Shown here: in pieces, positions 1-8,529 of the stretch
Position numbering within the stretch: position 1 is the stretch's first letter
Layout of the letters: every line of letters begins with the position of its first letter
Assembly: GCF_037860775.1 (NCBI RefSeq)
Contig: NZ_JBBEWC010000004.1
Location: forward strand, 186,001-250,000
Direction: 5' to 3'
From: Emticicia soli
GTDB taxonomy: Bacteria; Bacteroidota; Bacteroidia; Cytophagales; Spirosomataceae
DNA: 64,000 nucleotides
Made by a program: the position numbers and the translations under genes
The notes under the pieces: generated by a model
What the model was told of the DNA's origin: nothing
The model's input: only the letters and a program-made list of their open reading frames with translations
Database searches by the model: none

Positions 1-1
1 T

Positions 2-478
2 GTAAAACGCAGAAGCGCAGGCTCAGTAGGTTCAGAAGCACCTGATTTCTCACTGGTTGACTTAGCTGGTAAAACCGTGAAACTTTCAGAACTGAAAGGC
101 AAAGTAGTTATTCTTGATTTCTGGGCTACTTGGTGCGGGCCGTGTATCATGTCGTTTCCGGGTATGAAACAGGCTATGGAAAAATATAAAGATAACCCAA
201 AGGTACAGTTCTTGTTTGTGAACACTTACGAAAGAGTTGAGCAAAGCCAATGGAAAACAACTGTTAACAACTTTGTGAATCAGAGAGGTTTCAATACTTT
301 CCCTATCATTTTTGACATTGGTGGCGAAGTAGCCGGAAACTATGGTGTAAATGGAATTCCTGCTAAATTCTGTATTGACAAAGAAGGGAAAATCAAGTTT
401 AAAAGTACTGGTTATATGGGCTCTAACGACCTGATAGTACAAGAAATGACGAAGTGGATTGACGAAGCCGTGAAGTAA
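2..478 (+). CDS. TlpA/ResA-like thioredoxin-fold protein, 5' end missing
   Basis: The reading frame is open from the window edge, so the N-terminus (probably a signal peptide or another domain) lies outside. The visible part starts with the redoxin-type APDF..LVDLAGK segment, followed by a thioredoxin fold with the redox motif WCGPC encoded at 131-145. The cis-proline region is seen in GVNGIPAKF. Proteins of this family are periplasmic or membrane-anchored thiol-disulfide reductases, used for example in cytochrome c maturation. A GTG at 77 could serve as a start, but the conserved APDF motif lies upstream of it, so the gene is truncated rather than starting there. The exact substrate cannot be told. 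A strong bidirectional hairpin follows the stop codon. Confidence 0.85.
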   Translation, partial: VKRRSAGSVGSEAPDFSLVDLAGKTVKLSELKGKVVILDFWATWCGPCIMSFPGMKQAMEKYKDNPKVQFLFVNTYERVEQSQWKTTVNNFVNQRGFNTFPIIFDIGGEVAGNYGVNGIPAKFCIDKEGKIKFKSTGYMGSNDLIVQEMTKWIDEAVK

Positions 479-500
479 CGAGCGGTATTTGTGATATATC

Positions 501-535
501 AAAAAAGGGAAGATTTCGAAAATCTTCCCTTTTTT
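501..535. terminator. Bidirectional intrinsic terminator
   Basis: A perfect 16-bp stem (501-516 with 520-535) has a 3-nt loop, with A- and T-runs at its ends. It lies between the convergent thioredoxin-like gene and the glycogen synthase gene and can serve both strands. Confidence 0.85.
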
Positions 536-541
536 GATGGC

Positions 542-2407
542 TTATAATCTGGTTACGCCTTTGCGTTTTAGTGCCAGATCATGGGCTGTATCGTAGTACG
601 AGCGTAGGTTTGTCCAGTCGAATATCTCCGAAATGTTCTCTACCCTATTACGCTGCATAATGCGGTCACGGCGGTTCATTGTTACGAAGTTAAACAAGAT
701 GTCGGCCAATTGGTCGGCAGCTTCATCATAGCTCTTCGTTTTACGATTCACCACATATACACCTACACTATCATAATCTTTCATTAATTGAATCATAAAA
801 TCACCAAAGCCCGATAAATCACTTGTTACGGTCGGAATCCCCCTCACTACACATTCAAGCGGTGTATAACCCCAAGGCTCATAATAGCTCGGAAAAATAC
901 CCAGGTGGCAACCTCTCACAAACTGGCTGTACTCCATACCAAAGAGCGGATTTGTGGGCGATATAAAATCAGGGTGGTAAACAAATTTCACCCGGTCTTG
1001 CTGATGATTTTGCAGGTTTGTATATCTCAGATAGTTTGTAATATCATCTTCCTGTTTAAGCAAGTGTGTTACAGTATGAGGTAATTTCTTGGTTTTCCAG
1101 GTCTGAATAGTGCGGCGCAATCTTAATCGCCAGTATTCATCAACAAACTCGTTCAAATCTGGCAGATTTGGGTTTTCATCAGCCGCCGATGCATGGAATA
1201 AGTGCTCCCCTACTTGCTTCTCAATGGCTTCGCAGGTTTCTCTTATTTCTTCCATTACGGCTCTCGACTGTAACACCTCAGGGTTAATAGAATACACCGG
1301 ATTTTTAGTGATTATAAACATCACAATGGTAGTATCAAGCCCGGCCTGTACAATCTTGAAGTTTAGCCTTTTCAGAGCTTCAAGCGTCAGGTCATAGCCT
1401 TTGTTTCTGAACTCATAACGGCCTGATGTAAAGAAATAAAGTGTATTATCTAAATCCCAAGAGTAACTCTGAAAGAAATTCCCCATCACAAACTGGTGGA
1501 TTTTCTCTTTATATTTCAAATGCAGATTCTGGAACTCGTGCGTTGCAGCAAAGCGTGTTACATTCAATCCGTTTGGTAATATTAAATCACAATTACGGCC
1601 AAAGAACACTTCACACTCTTTGGCTGTTACATCACTTACTGTTGTAAGCACGTGGCTTTTCTGCGCCGCAAAACGCTCAATTTTAGCTTGTGCTTCTACA
1701 CCATAGTGTCGAGCCTCGTGTTCCCAGTTATAGTATGGTAGTTTTTCGTAGAAATCGGGCTCGTTTCCGGCTATGTAGCGGCCAAGCATGGTAGCATGCG
1801 TAGTAAATACAGTAGAGATAGGCACATTATCTGTACGAATATCAATCAAAGCTGTTGCCACCATCCACTCATGAAAATGCGCTACTATATCATTCTTATG
1901 CCCATAGGTTTCGCCAAACTCTGTAAGAAACACTCTTATCATTTCGCCTAATACAATCACCTGGTCAACCAATGGTTCTGCATTTAAAGTCGAAATCTGG
2001 TGGCGATTCCACAAATTGTGCTTAAAGTCGTTGCTTTTATATAAAAGGTTTTTAAAATCAAGTAAAACTATTCTGGGTTTTCCGGTTACGAGCCAGCGGC
2101 CATAATGAGCATCGAATCCCATTTCACGCATGCGTTTAACAGTTTTACCAAAATATGATTCATCTAGGTCTTCAATAGGCTCAAACTCTACAACAGCAGT
2201 ATTATGAAAATATGGGCCTATCAGGCAATAATTATCTCCCCATTCTTCAACCATCGAAGGCACCTTAGAACGGATAACCGTATAAATTCCACCAACTTGG
2301 TTACATACTTCCCAAGCTATTTCCATCAATAAAGGCTTTTTTTGCTCACGGGGTTGAATACTAACAGTTTCTTCTGATTCTTTTCTAAGTTTTTTGGACG
2401 TTACCAT
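542..2407 (-). CDS. Glycogen synthase, GT3 (eukaryote-like) family
   Basis: This 621-residue protein has the GT3 signature near the N-terminus (EVCNQVGGIYTVIRSK, about residues 33-48). It also has the C-terminal nucleotide-sugar block YYEPWGYTPLECVVRG followed by SDLSGFGDF (about residues 505-540). The family transfers glucose from a nucleotide sugar to the non-reducing end of alpha-1,4-glucan. Bacteroidota use this GT3 type, related to yeast and animal glycogen synthases, instead of the GlgA (GT5) type of most bacteria. Length matches bacterial GT3 enzymes, which lack the long regulatory tails of the animal proteins. It appears monocistronic, with a shared terminator downstream. Donor preference (UDP- or ADP-glucose) cannot be read from the sequence. 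Confidence 0.9.
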   Translation of the reverse strand: MVTSKKLRKESEETVSIQPREQKKPLLMEIAWEVCNQVGGIYTVIRSKVPSMVEEWGDNYCLIGPYFHNTAVVEFEPIEDLDESYFGKTVKRMREMGFDAHYGRWLVTGKPRIVLLDFKNLLYKSNDFKHNLWNRHQISTLNAEPLVDQVIVLGEMIRVFLTEFGETYGHKNDIVAHFHEWMVATALIDIRTDNVPISTVFTTHATMLGRYIAGNEPDFYEKLPYYNWEHEARHYGVEAQAKIERFAAQKSHVLTTVSDVTAKECEVFFGRNCDLILPNGLNVTRFAATHEFQNLHLKYKEKIHQFVMGNFFQSYSWDLDNTLYFFTSGRYEFRNKGYDLTLEALKRLNFKIVQAGLDTTIVMFIITKNPVYSINPEVLQSRAVMEEIRETCEAIEKQVGEHLFHASAADENPNLPDLNEFVDEYWRLRLRRTIQTWKTKKLPHTVTHLLKQEDDITNYLRYTNLQNHQQDRVKFVYHPDFISPTNPLFGMEYSQFVRGCHLGIFPSYYEPWGYTPLECVVRGIPTVTSDLSGFGDFMIQLMKDYDSVGVYVVNRKTKSYDEAADQLADILFNFVTMNRRDRIMQRNRVENISEIFDWTNLRSYYDTAHDLALKRKGVTRL

Positions 2408-2585
2408 GTGGGTTAATTAATTTAATCTATTCCGAATGAGTGAATTATGCAATAATTTTTAACAATAACAATGAAAAATTTAACTTTTCAAATATTCGTG
2501 AACTAAAAGCCGAGGTGCAATGTAAAAAATAAAAACAAAGCTATCATTTTTACCTTTTTGAAAACCATAAGGTAAGTTATTTTTT

Positions 2586-3491
2586 ATGACAGACCGCACA
2601 AAGTACTTGGTTGGGGCATTTCTGGTATTTGGAGCGGCTTTTGGTTTTGCCTTAAAAGGTATTTTTATTAAGTCTGCTTTTCAATACGGCATTGATTCCA
2701 TTTCTCTCTTATCGCTAAGATTCTTGTTTTCTGCCCCTTTTTATCTGTTTATTATTTTTCGCAAAAGATTAAAAGAAGATGCTACTCCGGTTATCTCGGG
2801 CAAAGTATGGCTACAAGTAGCTTTTATTGGTTTTATAGGCTATTATGTATCGGCCTACGTCAATTTTCTGGGGCTTGAGTACATCTCAGCCAACCTTGAG
2901 CGCATCTTGTTATTCATCTATCCAACTTTTGTTTTGTTAATCAATGCATTCTTGGTAAAGAAAAAAGTAAGCCGCTTACAATGGCTGGCACTTTTGATAA
3001 CCTATGCAGGGATATTTGTGGCATTTTTAAGACATTTTGAGGCGCATCAGCAAAAAAATATTGCTCTAGGGGCTTTTCTGGTTATTCTGAGTGGTTTTAC
3101 TTATTCGTTTTATCTGGTTGGTAGCGATAAACTCGTTTCCAAAATAGGTACTACCCGTTTTACTTCGTGGGCTATGCTATCGGCATTGGTGCCAACGCTT
3201 ATCCATTCTTTTTTCTTTAATAGATTAGATATTTTTCAATTTCCGGCTCAAGTTTACGTTATTGCTTTAGCAATGGCCATTTTTTCTACTGTTCTGCCAA
3301 CCTTCATGTTTTCAGAGGGTATCAAGCGGGTGGGCTCCGGAAACGCTTCAATCATTGCAAGTATCGGGCCTATTTTCACTATTGTGCTGGCAAGCTTATT
3401 TTTGCATGAACCTATTTGGGCAGAACAAATAGTAGGCACGATTTTGGTATTAACAGGAGTATTTCTGGTAAGCTGGAAAAGCAAAAAATAA
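2586..3491 (+). CDS. EamA/DMT-family transporter
   Basis: This 301-residue protein is hydrophobic throughout, with about ten membrane segments arranged as two EamA repeats. The second repeat is marked by the segment with GSGNASIIASIGPIFTIVLASLFLHEPI, a form typical of drug/metabolite transporters. Members move amino acids, nucleotides or other metabolites across the inner membrane; the substrate is not predictable here. It stands alone, divergent from the glycogen synthase gene, and ends in the usual basic KSKK tail. Confidence 0.85.
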   Translation: MTDRTKYLVGAFLVFGAAFGFALKGIFIKSAFQYGIDSISLLSLRFLFSAPFYLFIIFRKRLKEDATPVISGKVWLQVAFIGFIGYYVSAYVNFLGLEYISANLERILLFIYPTFVLLINAFLVKKKVSRLQWLALLITYAGIFVAFLRHFEAHQQKNIALGAFLVILSGFTYSFYLVGSDKLVSKIGTTRFTSWAMLSALVPTLIHSFFFNRLDIFQFPAQVYVIALAMAIFSTVLPTFMFSEGIKRVGSGNASIIASIGPIFTIVLASLFLHEPIWAEQIVGTILVLTGVFLVSWKSKK

Positions 3492-3644
3492 TACAAGGCT
3501 GCTCATCCGATACGCAGTTAAGATATGCTTATTTGTACCGGAATGATGGCCTTTTTACCTCAATTACTTCTCAAATATGAGATTTAATTCATCAAAGAGA
3601 TTTTATTGACTAAATTTGAACGTTATTTTACGAAACCGATATTT

Positions 3645-4562
3645 ATGAAATACGTGTACTTCCTTTTAGGAGTCGTAATTCTGACTTCTTGCAACAACAA
3701 AAATACCAACCGACAATTACAACTTTGTGACGACGAGAACTTCAAAAAATACTGGAATACCCAAAACGCCGAAATCAGCAGCTATAGTTTACAACAAGCC
3801 CAATTTGGCCACCTGAATGAGGGGGAAGCGATTATGGTTTTCAATACTGAAGACTTCCGCAAAGATAAACATGTAAAACTGGAGTCAGATGCTAAGGATA
3901 AGGCTATAAAAGTGTTGAAACTCAACTTCATCAAACGCTTTGTTACAGGTGTGCATGATTTTTCTATTTATACTTCCGTTTTTACACCAGTGCAAGCACA
4001 AGACTTTCCGTCTACCTTAAAGGTTTCTAATACCAATCAGGATTGGAGTGGGCAAACATTCCTACAATTGAATTTCCGCCAGAATGGTTATCAGGTATTG
4101 GGGAAATCTTATTTTGAAGAAGAAATAGAAGACGATTATCATATCGATAAAGCCGTTATGGAAGATGAACTCTGGACACGCATTCGTTTGGTGCCGTGCA
4201 AAGAACTACCCGTTGGCAAGGTAATTCTGATACCGAGCCTTGGTTCGTTGCGTTTAAGACGCCAAAAAGCAGCCCCTGCCATTGCCGATGTTACACTAGA
4301 GCCCTACAAAGGAGATTCTACTTTCAGAGGCGACTCTTTGTTTGACTACAAGGTAAATTATATAGAAAGTAAAAGAAGCCTGAGAATCATTTTTGAGAAG
4401 AATTTTCCGCATACAATTGTTGGTTGGGAAGAGAGCTACTACGACCAGAAGAAATTACTTACTTCAAGAGCTGTACTGAAGGCTACCATTCGAAATCCTT
4501 ATTGGCAGAATAATATGCCTGCTGATACCATTTATAGAAAAAAGCTAAATTTGAAGTTCTGA
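3645..4562 (+). CDS. Hypothetical lipoprotein
   Basis: The start is placed at the ATG at 3645 because it opens a clean lipoprotein signal, MKYVYFLLGVVILTSC, with the lipobox Cys at residue 16. A TTG at 3606 would add 13 residues that spoil the signal peptide, and a TAAATTTG box at 3611-3618 suggests transcription begins after it. The mature protein of about 290 residues is soluble and of mixed alpha/beta composition, and no family was recognised. It lies just upstream of another lipoprotein gene on the same strand (137-bp gap). Confidence 0.7.
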   Translation: MKYVYFLLGVVILTSCNNKNTNRQLQLCDDENFKKYWNTQNAEISSYSLQQAQFGHLNEGEAIMVFNTEDFRKDKHVKLESDAKDKAIKVLKLNFIKRFVTGVHDFSIYTSVFTPVQAQDFPSTLKVSNTNQDWSGQTFLQLNFRQNGYQVLGKSYFEEEIEDDYHIDKAVMEDELWTRIRLVPCKELPVGKVILIPSLGSLRLRRQKAAPAIADVTLEPYKGDSTFRGDSLFDYKVNYIESKRSLRIIFEKNFPHTIVGWEESYYDQKKLLTSRAVLKATIRNPYWQNNMPADTIYRKKLNLKF

Positions 4563-4605
4563 TTTGAGTATATTTAAATGTTGTTTTTCAGGCCAAAGAA
4601 ATACC

Positions 4606-4637
4606 TTTGCGTGGCGAAGCTATATTATATAATTTTG
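4606..4637 (+). promoter_or_regulatory. Bacteroidota-type promoter
   Basis: TTTG at 4606-4609 and TAATTTTG at 4630-4637 are separated by 20 nt, matching the -33/-7 consensus. An overlapping second candidate (-7 TACCTTTG at 4602-4609, with TTG at 4581) lies just upstream. Both would drive the lipoprotein gene starting at 4700. Confidence 0.55.
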
Positions 4638-4699
4638 TTTCGGATTTTACGTTGAAGGTTCTGTATTTGGTTCATATCTAAGAACATAACTCAATTTTA

Positions 4700-5485
4700 A
4701 TGAAAAAGAGCAATTTTGTTTTTTTAATAGCTACTTCCTTTTTTCTTTCTTTGGTTTTTACGTCGTGCGGAGACAAAGAAAACAAAAAAACTGATACCCA
4801 AGCCAATAGTCCGAGTATTCATACTTTGATTTTTATTGATAAAACCGCTAGCGTTGATGTGCAAAAACCTTTTGTTGCACAAAAGTACCAACAAGCGCTT
4901 ACCTCTATTATAGAGCAGAATTTCAGAAAAGCAGGCGATACCTTCGAAATCTATTATATTCATGAAAATACCTCAAAGGCTCGTACACTCTCGCTAAGTT
5001 GCCGTACCGAAATGGAAGACACTGAAGGCGTAAATGCTACCGATTTGGAGGCTATTAAAACCAATTACGATTTATCGATCCGTAAAGAAAGAAACTTCGT
5101 TATTAAACAAGCATTAAACCGCCTTCAAACGCAGAACGACAATGCCTCTAACCTTGAAACCAATATCACAGCGAGTATTCCGGTAATTGCCCGATTGACA
5201 GAAATGCCAGGCGACACAAAGGTTTATTACCTGAGCGATATGGTTGAAAGTGTAAAAAATGGAAGAGATTTTCAGATACGCCCACCTAAAGATGATGCTC
5301 AGGCAGAAGAATGGGCACAAGCCGATGCCGAAAAGTTGAAAAACTACACATTGAATAATCCTGAAATTTCGATGATTCTGCCTTTTGAGCCTACGAGTTC
5401 AACGAAAGAAAATAACCCGACAGTAACACACTACTGGCAAAAACTCTTTGAAACTTTGGGGGTAATGACCGTAACAGAAAACTAA
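4700..5485 (+). CDS. Lipoprotein with a von Willebrand A-like fold (tentative)
   Basis: This 261-residue protein has a lipoprotein signal ending at FTSC (Cys at about residue 23). After a polar linker comes a strand with FIDKTASVD, which resembles the MIDAS start of vWA domains (DxSxS, here DKTAS). A later YYLSDMVES strand could supply the distal acidic residue. That pattern is suggestive but not conclusive. It would be anchored in the outer membrane or face the periplasm. A two-promoter region precedes it, and a hairpin shared with atpG follows. Confidence 0.6.
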   Translation: MKKSNFVFLIATSFFLSLVFTSCGDKENKKTDTQANSPSIHTLIFIDKTASVDVQKPFVAQKYQQALTSIIEQNFRKAGDTFEIYYIHENTSKARTLSLSCRTEMEDTEGVNATDLEAIKTNYDLSIRKERNFVIKQALNRLQTQNDNASNLETNITASIPVIARLTEMPGDTKVYYLSDMVESVKNGRDFQIRPPKDDAQAEEWAQADAEKLKNYTLNNPEISMILPFEPTSSTKENNPTVTHYWQKLFETLGVMTVTEN

Positions 5486-5508
5486 CAAGATAGCCTAGCT
5501 ATAAAATA

Positions 5509-5538
5509 AAAATGGTGAGCCTAACGACTCACCATTTT
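5509..5538. terminator. Bidirectional terminator
   Basis: An 11-bp perfect stem (5509-5519 with 5528-5538) ends in A/T runs and sits between the convergent lipoprotein gene and atpG. Confidence 0.75.
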
Positions 5539-5559
5539 CTTTATAAACTATCTCAGAGA

Positions 5560-6444
5560 TTAGTTTCCTTTCAAAGCTTCGGCGCCACCTACAATCTCCA
5601 AAATCTCTTTGGTAATTGCAGCCTGACGACTACGGTTGTACTCAATTTTCAATGAACGAAGCAATTCGTTAGCATTGTCGGTTGCTTTGTCCATGGCTGT
5701 CATACGAGCACCATGTTCAGAAGCGTTTGATTCCAATACAGCTTTAAACAATTGCATTTTGATGGCTTTCGGTATCAACTCCAATACAATCTCCTCTTCC
5801 GAAGGTTCAAAAATGTAATCAATTTTGCTGGCTTTTGAAGAATCGCTTTTCTTATCTACCAACGGTAACATCTGGTCAACACGAAGAATCTGCGTTGCAA
5901 CGTTTTTAAACTCGTTGTAAACTAATTCAACTACATCGTATTTACCTTCAGTAAAGGCAGTCATGATTGTTTCAGCAGCCGAACGAGCATGAGCAAAGTT
6001 CAGATTCTGAAAAATACCCATGTAAGTATCGTTTACTTTGAAATTACGGCGTTGTAGAGCCTCTCCACCTTTCTTTCCTAATGCCAATATCTCTACATTG
6101 CCTTTAGCTGCCTGCGAAGGGTACTTCTCATTAATTGCAGCTACAGCCGCTTTAATGATATTTGAATTGAACGCACCGCAAAGTCCACGGTCTGATGTAA
6201 CCACTACTACCAGAACTTTCTCTACCGAGCGCACACTTGTATAAGGGCTGTTAGCACCTACTTCAGTATTTGCCGATACGGTAGCAATAAGCTCATTTAG
6301 TTTGGTAGCATACGGACGCATCTGAAGAATAGCGTCTTGTGCTCTACGCAACTTCGCCGCAGATACCATTTTCATGGCTTTTGTGATCTGTGTCGTTGAG
6401 TTTACCGAGACAATTCTATTTCTAACTTCTTTTAATGAAGGCAT
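5560..6444 (-). CDS. atpG: F1Fo ATP synthase subunit gamma
   Basis: This 294-residue protein is the central rotor stalk of F1. It begins with the conserved coiled-coil MPSLKEVRNRI and TTQITKAMKMVSAAKLRRAQ, has the Rossmann-like core VVVVTSDRGLCGAFNSNI, and ends with the second coiled-coil helix SLKIEYNRSRQAAITKEILEIVGGAEAL. Length and both ends are normal. It follows atpA by 55 bp with a 13-bp-stem hairpin between them. No atpB, E, F, H, D or C lies next to it within the window. Confidence 0.97.
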   Translation of the reverse strand: MPSLKEVRNRIVSVNSTTQITKAMKMVSAAKLRRAQDAILQMRPYATKLNELIATVSANTEVGANSPYTSVRSVEKVLVVVVTSDRGLCGAFNSNIIKAAVAAINEKYPSQAAKGNVEILALGKKGGEALQRRNFKVNDTYMGIFQNLNFAHARSAAETIMTAFTEGKYDVVELVYNEFKNVATQILRVDQMLPLVDKKSDSSKASKIDYIFEPSEEEIVLELIPKAIKMQLFKAVLESNASEHGARMTAMDKATDNANELLRSLKIEYNRSRQAAITKEILEIVGGAEALKGN

Positions 6445-6460
6445 TTTTCTATAAAATTAA

Positions 6461-6492
6461 GAATGAAGAGCGTTGTTACACGCTCTTCATTC
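6461..6492 (-). terminator. Intercistronic hairpin between atpA and atpG
   Basis: A 13-bp perfect stem (6461-6473 with 6480-6492) and 6-nt loop fill the gap between atpA and atpG. There is no strong T-run, so it may tune the A/G ratio by attenuation or RNA processing rather than stop all transcription. Confidence 0.5.
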
Positions 6493-6499
6493 TATAGTA

Positions 6500-8077
6500 T
6501 TAAGCATATTTTTGAGATAACTCTTTGCCAATTTTCTTGATGGTGTCAGTTACTGCATCATCTAATTTACCAGCGGCAAGGCTTTTCAATGCATCTGGGT
6601 GTTGCGCATTCAATAATGTTACAAATTCCGATTCGTATTCTTTTACTCTGTTTACCGGAACTTTGTCTAACACACCATTAATTGAAGCATAGATAATAGC
6701 TACCTGCTCAGCAACCGGCGATGGAGAGAACTGCGCTTGTTTCAGAATCTCCTGGTTACGACGACCACGCTCGATAGTTAATTTAGTAGCGGCATCAAGG
6801 TCTGAACCAAACTTAGCGAAAGCTTCCAACTCACGGAACTGCGCCTGGTCTAGTTTCAAAGTACCAGCTACTTTTTTCATTGATTTAATCTGAGCATTAC
6901 CACCCACGCGTGATACCGAGATACCTACGTTGATAGCCGGACGGATACCTGCGTTGAATAGGTTTGACTCAAGGAAAATCTGACCATCAGTAATCGAGAT
7001 TACGTTAGTCGGGATATAAGCCGAAACGTCACCCGCTTGTGTTTCAATGATCGGAAGGGCTGTTAATGAACCACCACCTTTTACTTTTCCTTTCAATGAA
7101 GGAGGTAGGTCATTCATGTTTTGCGCAATCTCGTCATTGGCAGTAATTTTAGCGGCACGCTCCAACAAACGGCTATGTAGATAGAATACGTCTCCTGGGT
7201 AAGCCTCACGTCCTGGAGGACGACGAAGTAACAATGATACCTCACGGTAAGCAACCGCTTGTTTCGACAAGTCATCATAAACAACCAATGCCGGACGACC
7301 AGTATCACGGAAGTACTCACCAATGGCAGCACCTGTAAATGGCGCAAAGAACTGCATCGGAGATGGGTCTGATGCACCTGCTGCTACGATTACTGTATAA
7401 TCCATAGCACCGTATTTACGCAATGTTTGCTCAACAGCTTTGATGGTAGAGGCTTTCTGACCACAAGCTACATAAATACAGAATACAGGCTCGCCTTTAT
7501 CGTAAAATTCTTTTTGGTTAATAATGGCGTCAATACAAACCGCAGTTTTTCCGGTTTGACGGTCACCGATTACTAACTCACGTTGTCCACGACCAATCGG
7601 AATCATGGCATCAATAGCTTTGATACCTGTTTGAAGTGGCTCTGTTACAGGCTGACGGAAGATAACCCCCGGCGCTTTACGTTCTACAGGCATTTCAAAA
7701 GTTTCGCCTTGAATCGGGCCATTACCATCGATTGGCTCTGCTAGTGTGTTTACAACACGCCCTACAATACCATCACCTACTTTCACAGAAGCGATTTCGC
7801 CAGTACGTTTTACGGTTGCACCTTCTTTGATACCTGTTGAATCTCCTAAAAGTACCGCACCTACGTTGTCTTCTTCAAGGTTCAGGGCAAGTGCTTTTAA
7901 GCCGTTTTCAAAAGCCAGCAATTCACCGGCCTGTACTTTTGATAATCCATATATACGTGCTACACCGTCGCCGATTTGTAGCACAGTACCTACTTCTTCG
8001 AGTTCCGCTTCGGTTTTTGAACCTGCTAGTTGTTCACGTAGAATAGCCGAAACTTCATCTGGTCTGACTGATGCCAT
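6500..8077 (-). CDS. atpA: F1Fo ATP synthase subunit alpha
   Basis: This 525-residue non-catalytic nucleotide-binding F1 subunit has the Walker A motif GDRQTGKT at about residues 170-177. It also carries the alpha-specific block PAINVGISVSRVGGNAQIKSMKK and a normal N-terminal MASVRPDEVSAILREQL segment. A perfect Bacteroidota -7 box (8145-8152, minus strand) lies about 68 bp upstream, so atpA has its own promoter here. The usual upstream neighbour atpH (delta) is absent; the next gene upstream on the same strand is the small precursor peptide. Confidence 0.97.
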   Translation of the reverse strand: MASVRPDEVSAILREQLAGSKTEAELEEVGTVLQIGDGVARIYGLSKVQAGELLAFENGLKALALNLEEDNVGAVLLGDSTGIKEGATVKRTGEIASVKVGDGIVGRVVNTLAEPIDGNGPIQGETFEMPVERKAPGVIFRQPVTEPLQTGIKAIDAMIPIGRGQRELVIGDRQTGKTAVCIDAIINQKEFYDKGEPVFCIYVACGQKASTIKAVEQTLRKYGAMDYTVIVAAGASDPSPMQFFAPFTGAAIGEYFRDTGRPALVVYDDLSKQAVAYREVSLLLRRPPGREAYPGDVFYLHSRLLERAAKITANDEIAQNMNDLPPSLKGKVKGGGSLTALPIIETQAGDVSAYIPTNVISITDGQIFLESNLFNAGIRPAINVGISVSRVGGNAQIKSMKKVAGTLKLDQAQFRELEAFAKFGSDLDAATKLTIERGRRNQEILKQAQFSPSPVAEQVAIIYASINGVLDKVPVNRVKEYESEFVTLLNAQHPDALKSLAAGKLDDAVTDTIKKIGKELSQKYA

Positions 8078-8144
8078 ATTATATTTTGATGAGTTTTTAA
8101 ATGTAGATTTGAAAAACGGGCTTTATACCTTGATTTTTCGGGTG

Positions 8145-8152
8145 CAAAAGTA
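8145..8152 (-). promoter_or_regulatory. Probable -7 element of atpA
   Basis: TACTTTTG on the minus strand fits TAnnTTTG exactly and lies 68 bp before the atpA start. No good -33 TTTG was found at the expected distance, so support is partial. Confidence 0.4.
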
Positions 8153-8274
8153 CGATACATTTTTCATAATTCCGATATTTTAGCAAAAAAAGATATGAAA
8201 AAGTAGGACTATTTTTAGAAAGGCGCAAAAAAATGGACAAAAAAATACTTGCCCATTCAATTAGATTTAGATAT

Positions 8275-8314
8275 ACGCATTATCCAAAAATTAAAGACTT
8301 TTTGGATAATGCGT
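8275..8314 (-). terminator. Hairpin downstream of the precursor peptide gene
   Basis: A 16-bp perfect stem (8275-8290 with 8299-8314) with an 8-nt loop lies 21 bp past the stop of the precursor gene. It lacks a long U-tract, but its strength and position fit the end of the cyclase-precursor unit. Confidence 0.6.
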
Positions 8315-8335
8315 GCTTATTAAAGAAGCTAATCC

Positions 8336-8491
8336 TTAAGAAGCAGTGAATATTCCAAGGCCGTCATCACCTGGAGAAGCGGAACCTTTAATGATATCAT
8401 CAGACAAAATAACTAATTCAGGAGTTGACCAAACTTTTTTTTCATTTGGCAAGTCTACAGAGATTGTGTCAATACTAAAGTTGTTTTCCAT
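8336..8491 (-). CDS. Putative lasso-type RiPP precursor peptide, 51 aa
   Basis: A short gene starts at 8491, 38 nt after the stop of the asparagine-synthase-like gene. Residues 1-35 are a polar, leader-like segment containing W-x-x-P-x-L (W21, P24, L26), which resembles the YxxPxL leader motif read by RRE proteins in lasso systems. From Gly36 the peptide reads GSASPGDD then GLGIFTAS. Gly36 followed by Asp at position 7 or 8 is the arrangement needed for a Gly1-Asp macrolactam ring, leaving an 8-residue tail. The usual Thr at -2 of the core is replaced by Ile34. A strong hairpin follows. The product assignment is inferred from the peptide layout and its cyclase-like neighbour; other RiPP classes remain possible. 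Confidence 0.65.
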   Translation of the reverse strand: MENNFSIDTISVDLPNEKKVWSTPELVILSDDIIKGSASPGDDGLGIFTAS

Positions 8492-8529
8492 AACTGAAAA
8501 AGATTAAAAGTTAATACAATACTTAAATG

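Noticed and set aside
7746..8183. 145-codon open frame on the plus strand opposite atpA
   Set aside because: It lies antisense to the strongly conserved atpA N-terminus and has low-complexity Ser/Pro/Thr composition, a typical shadow frame.
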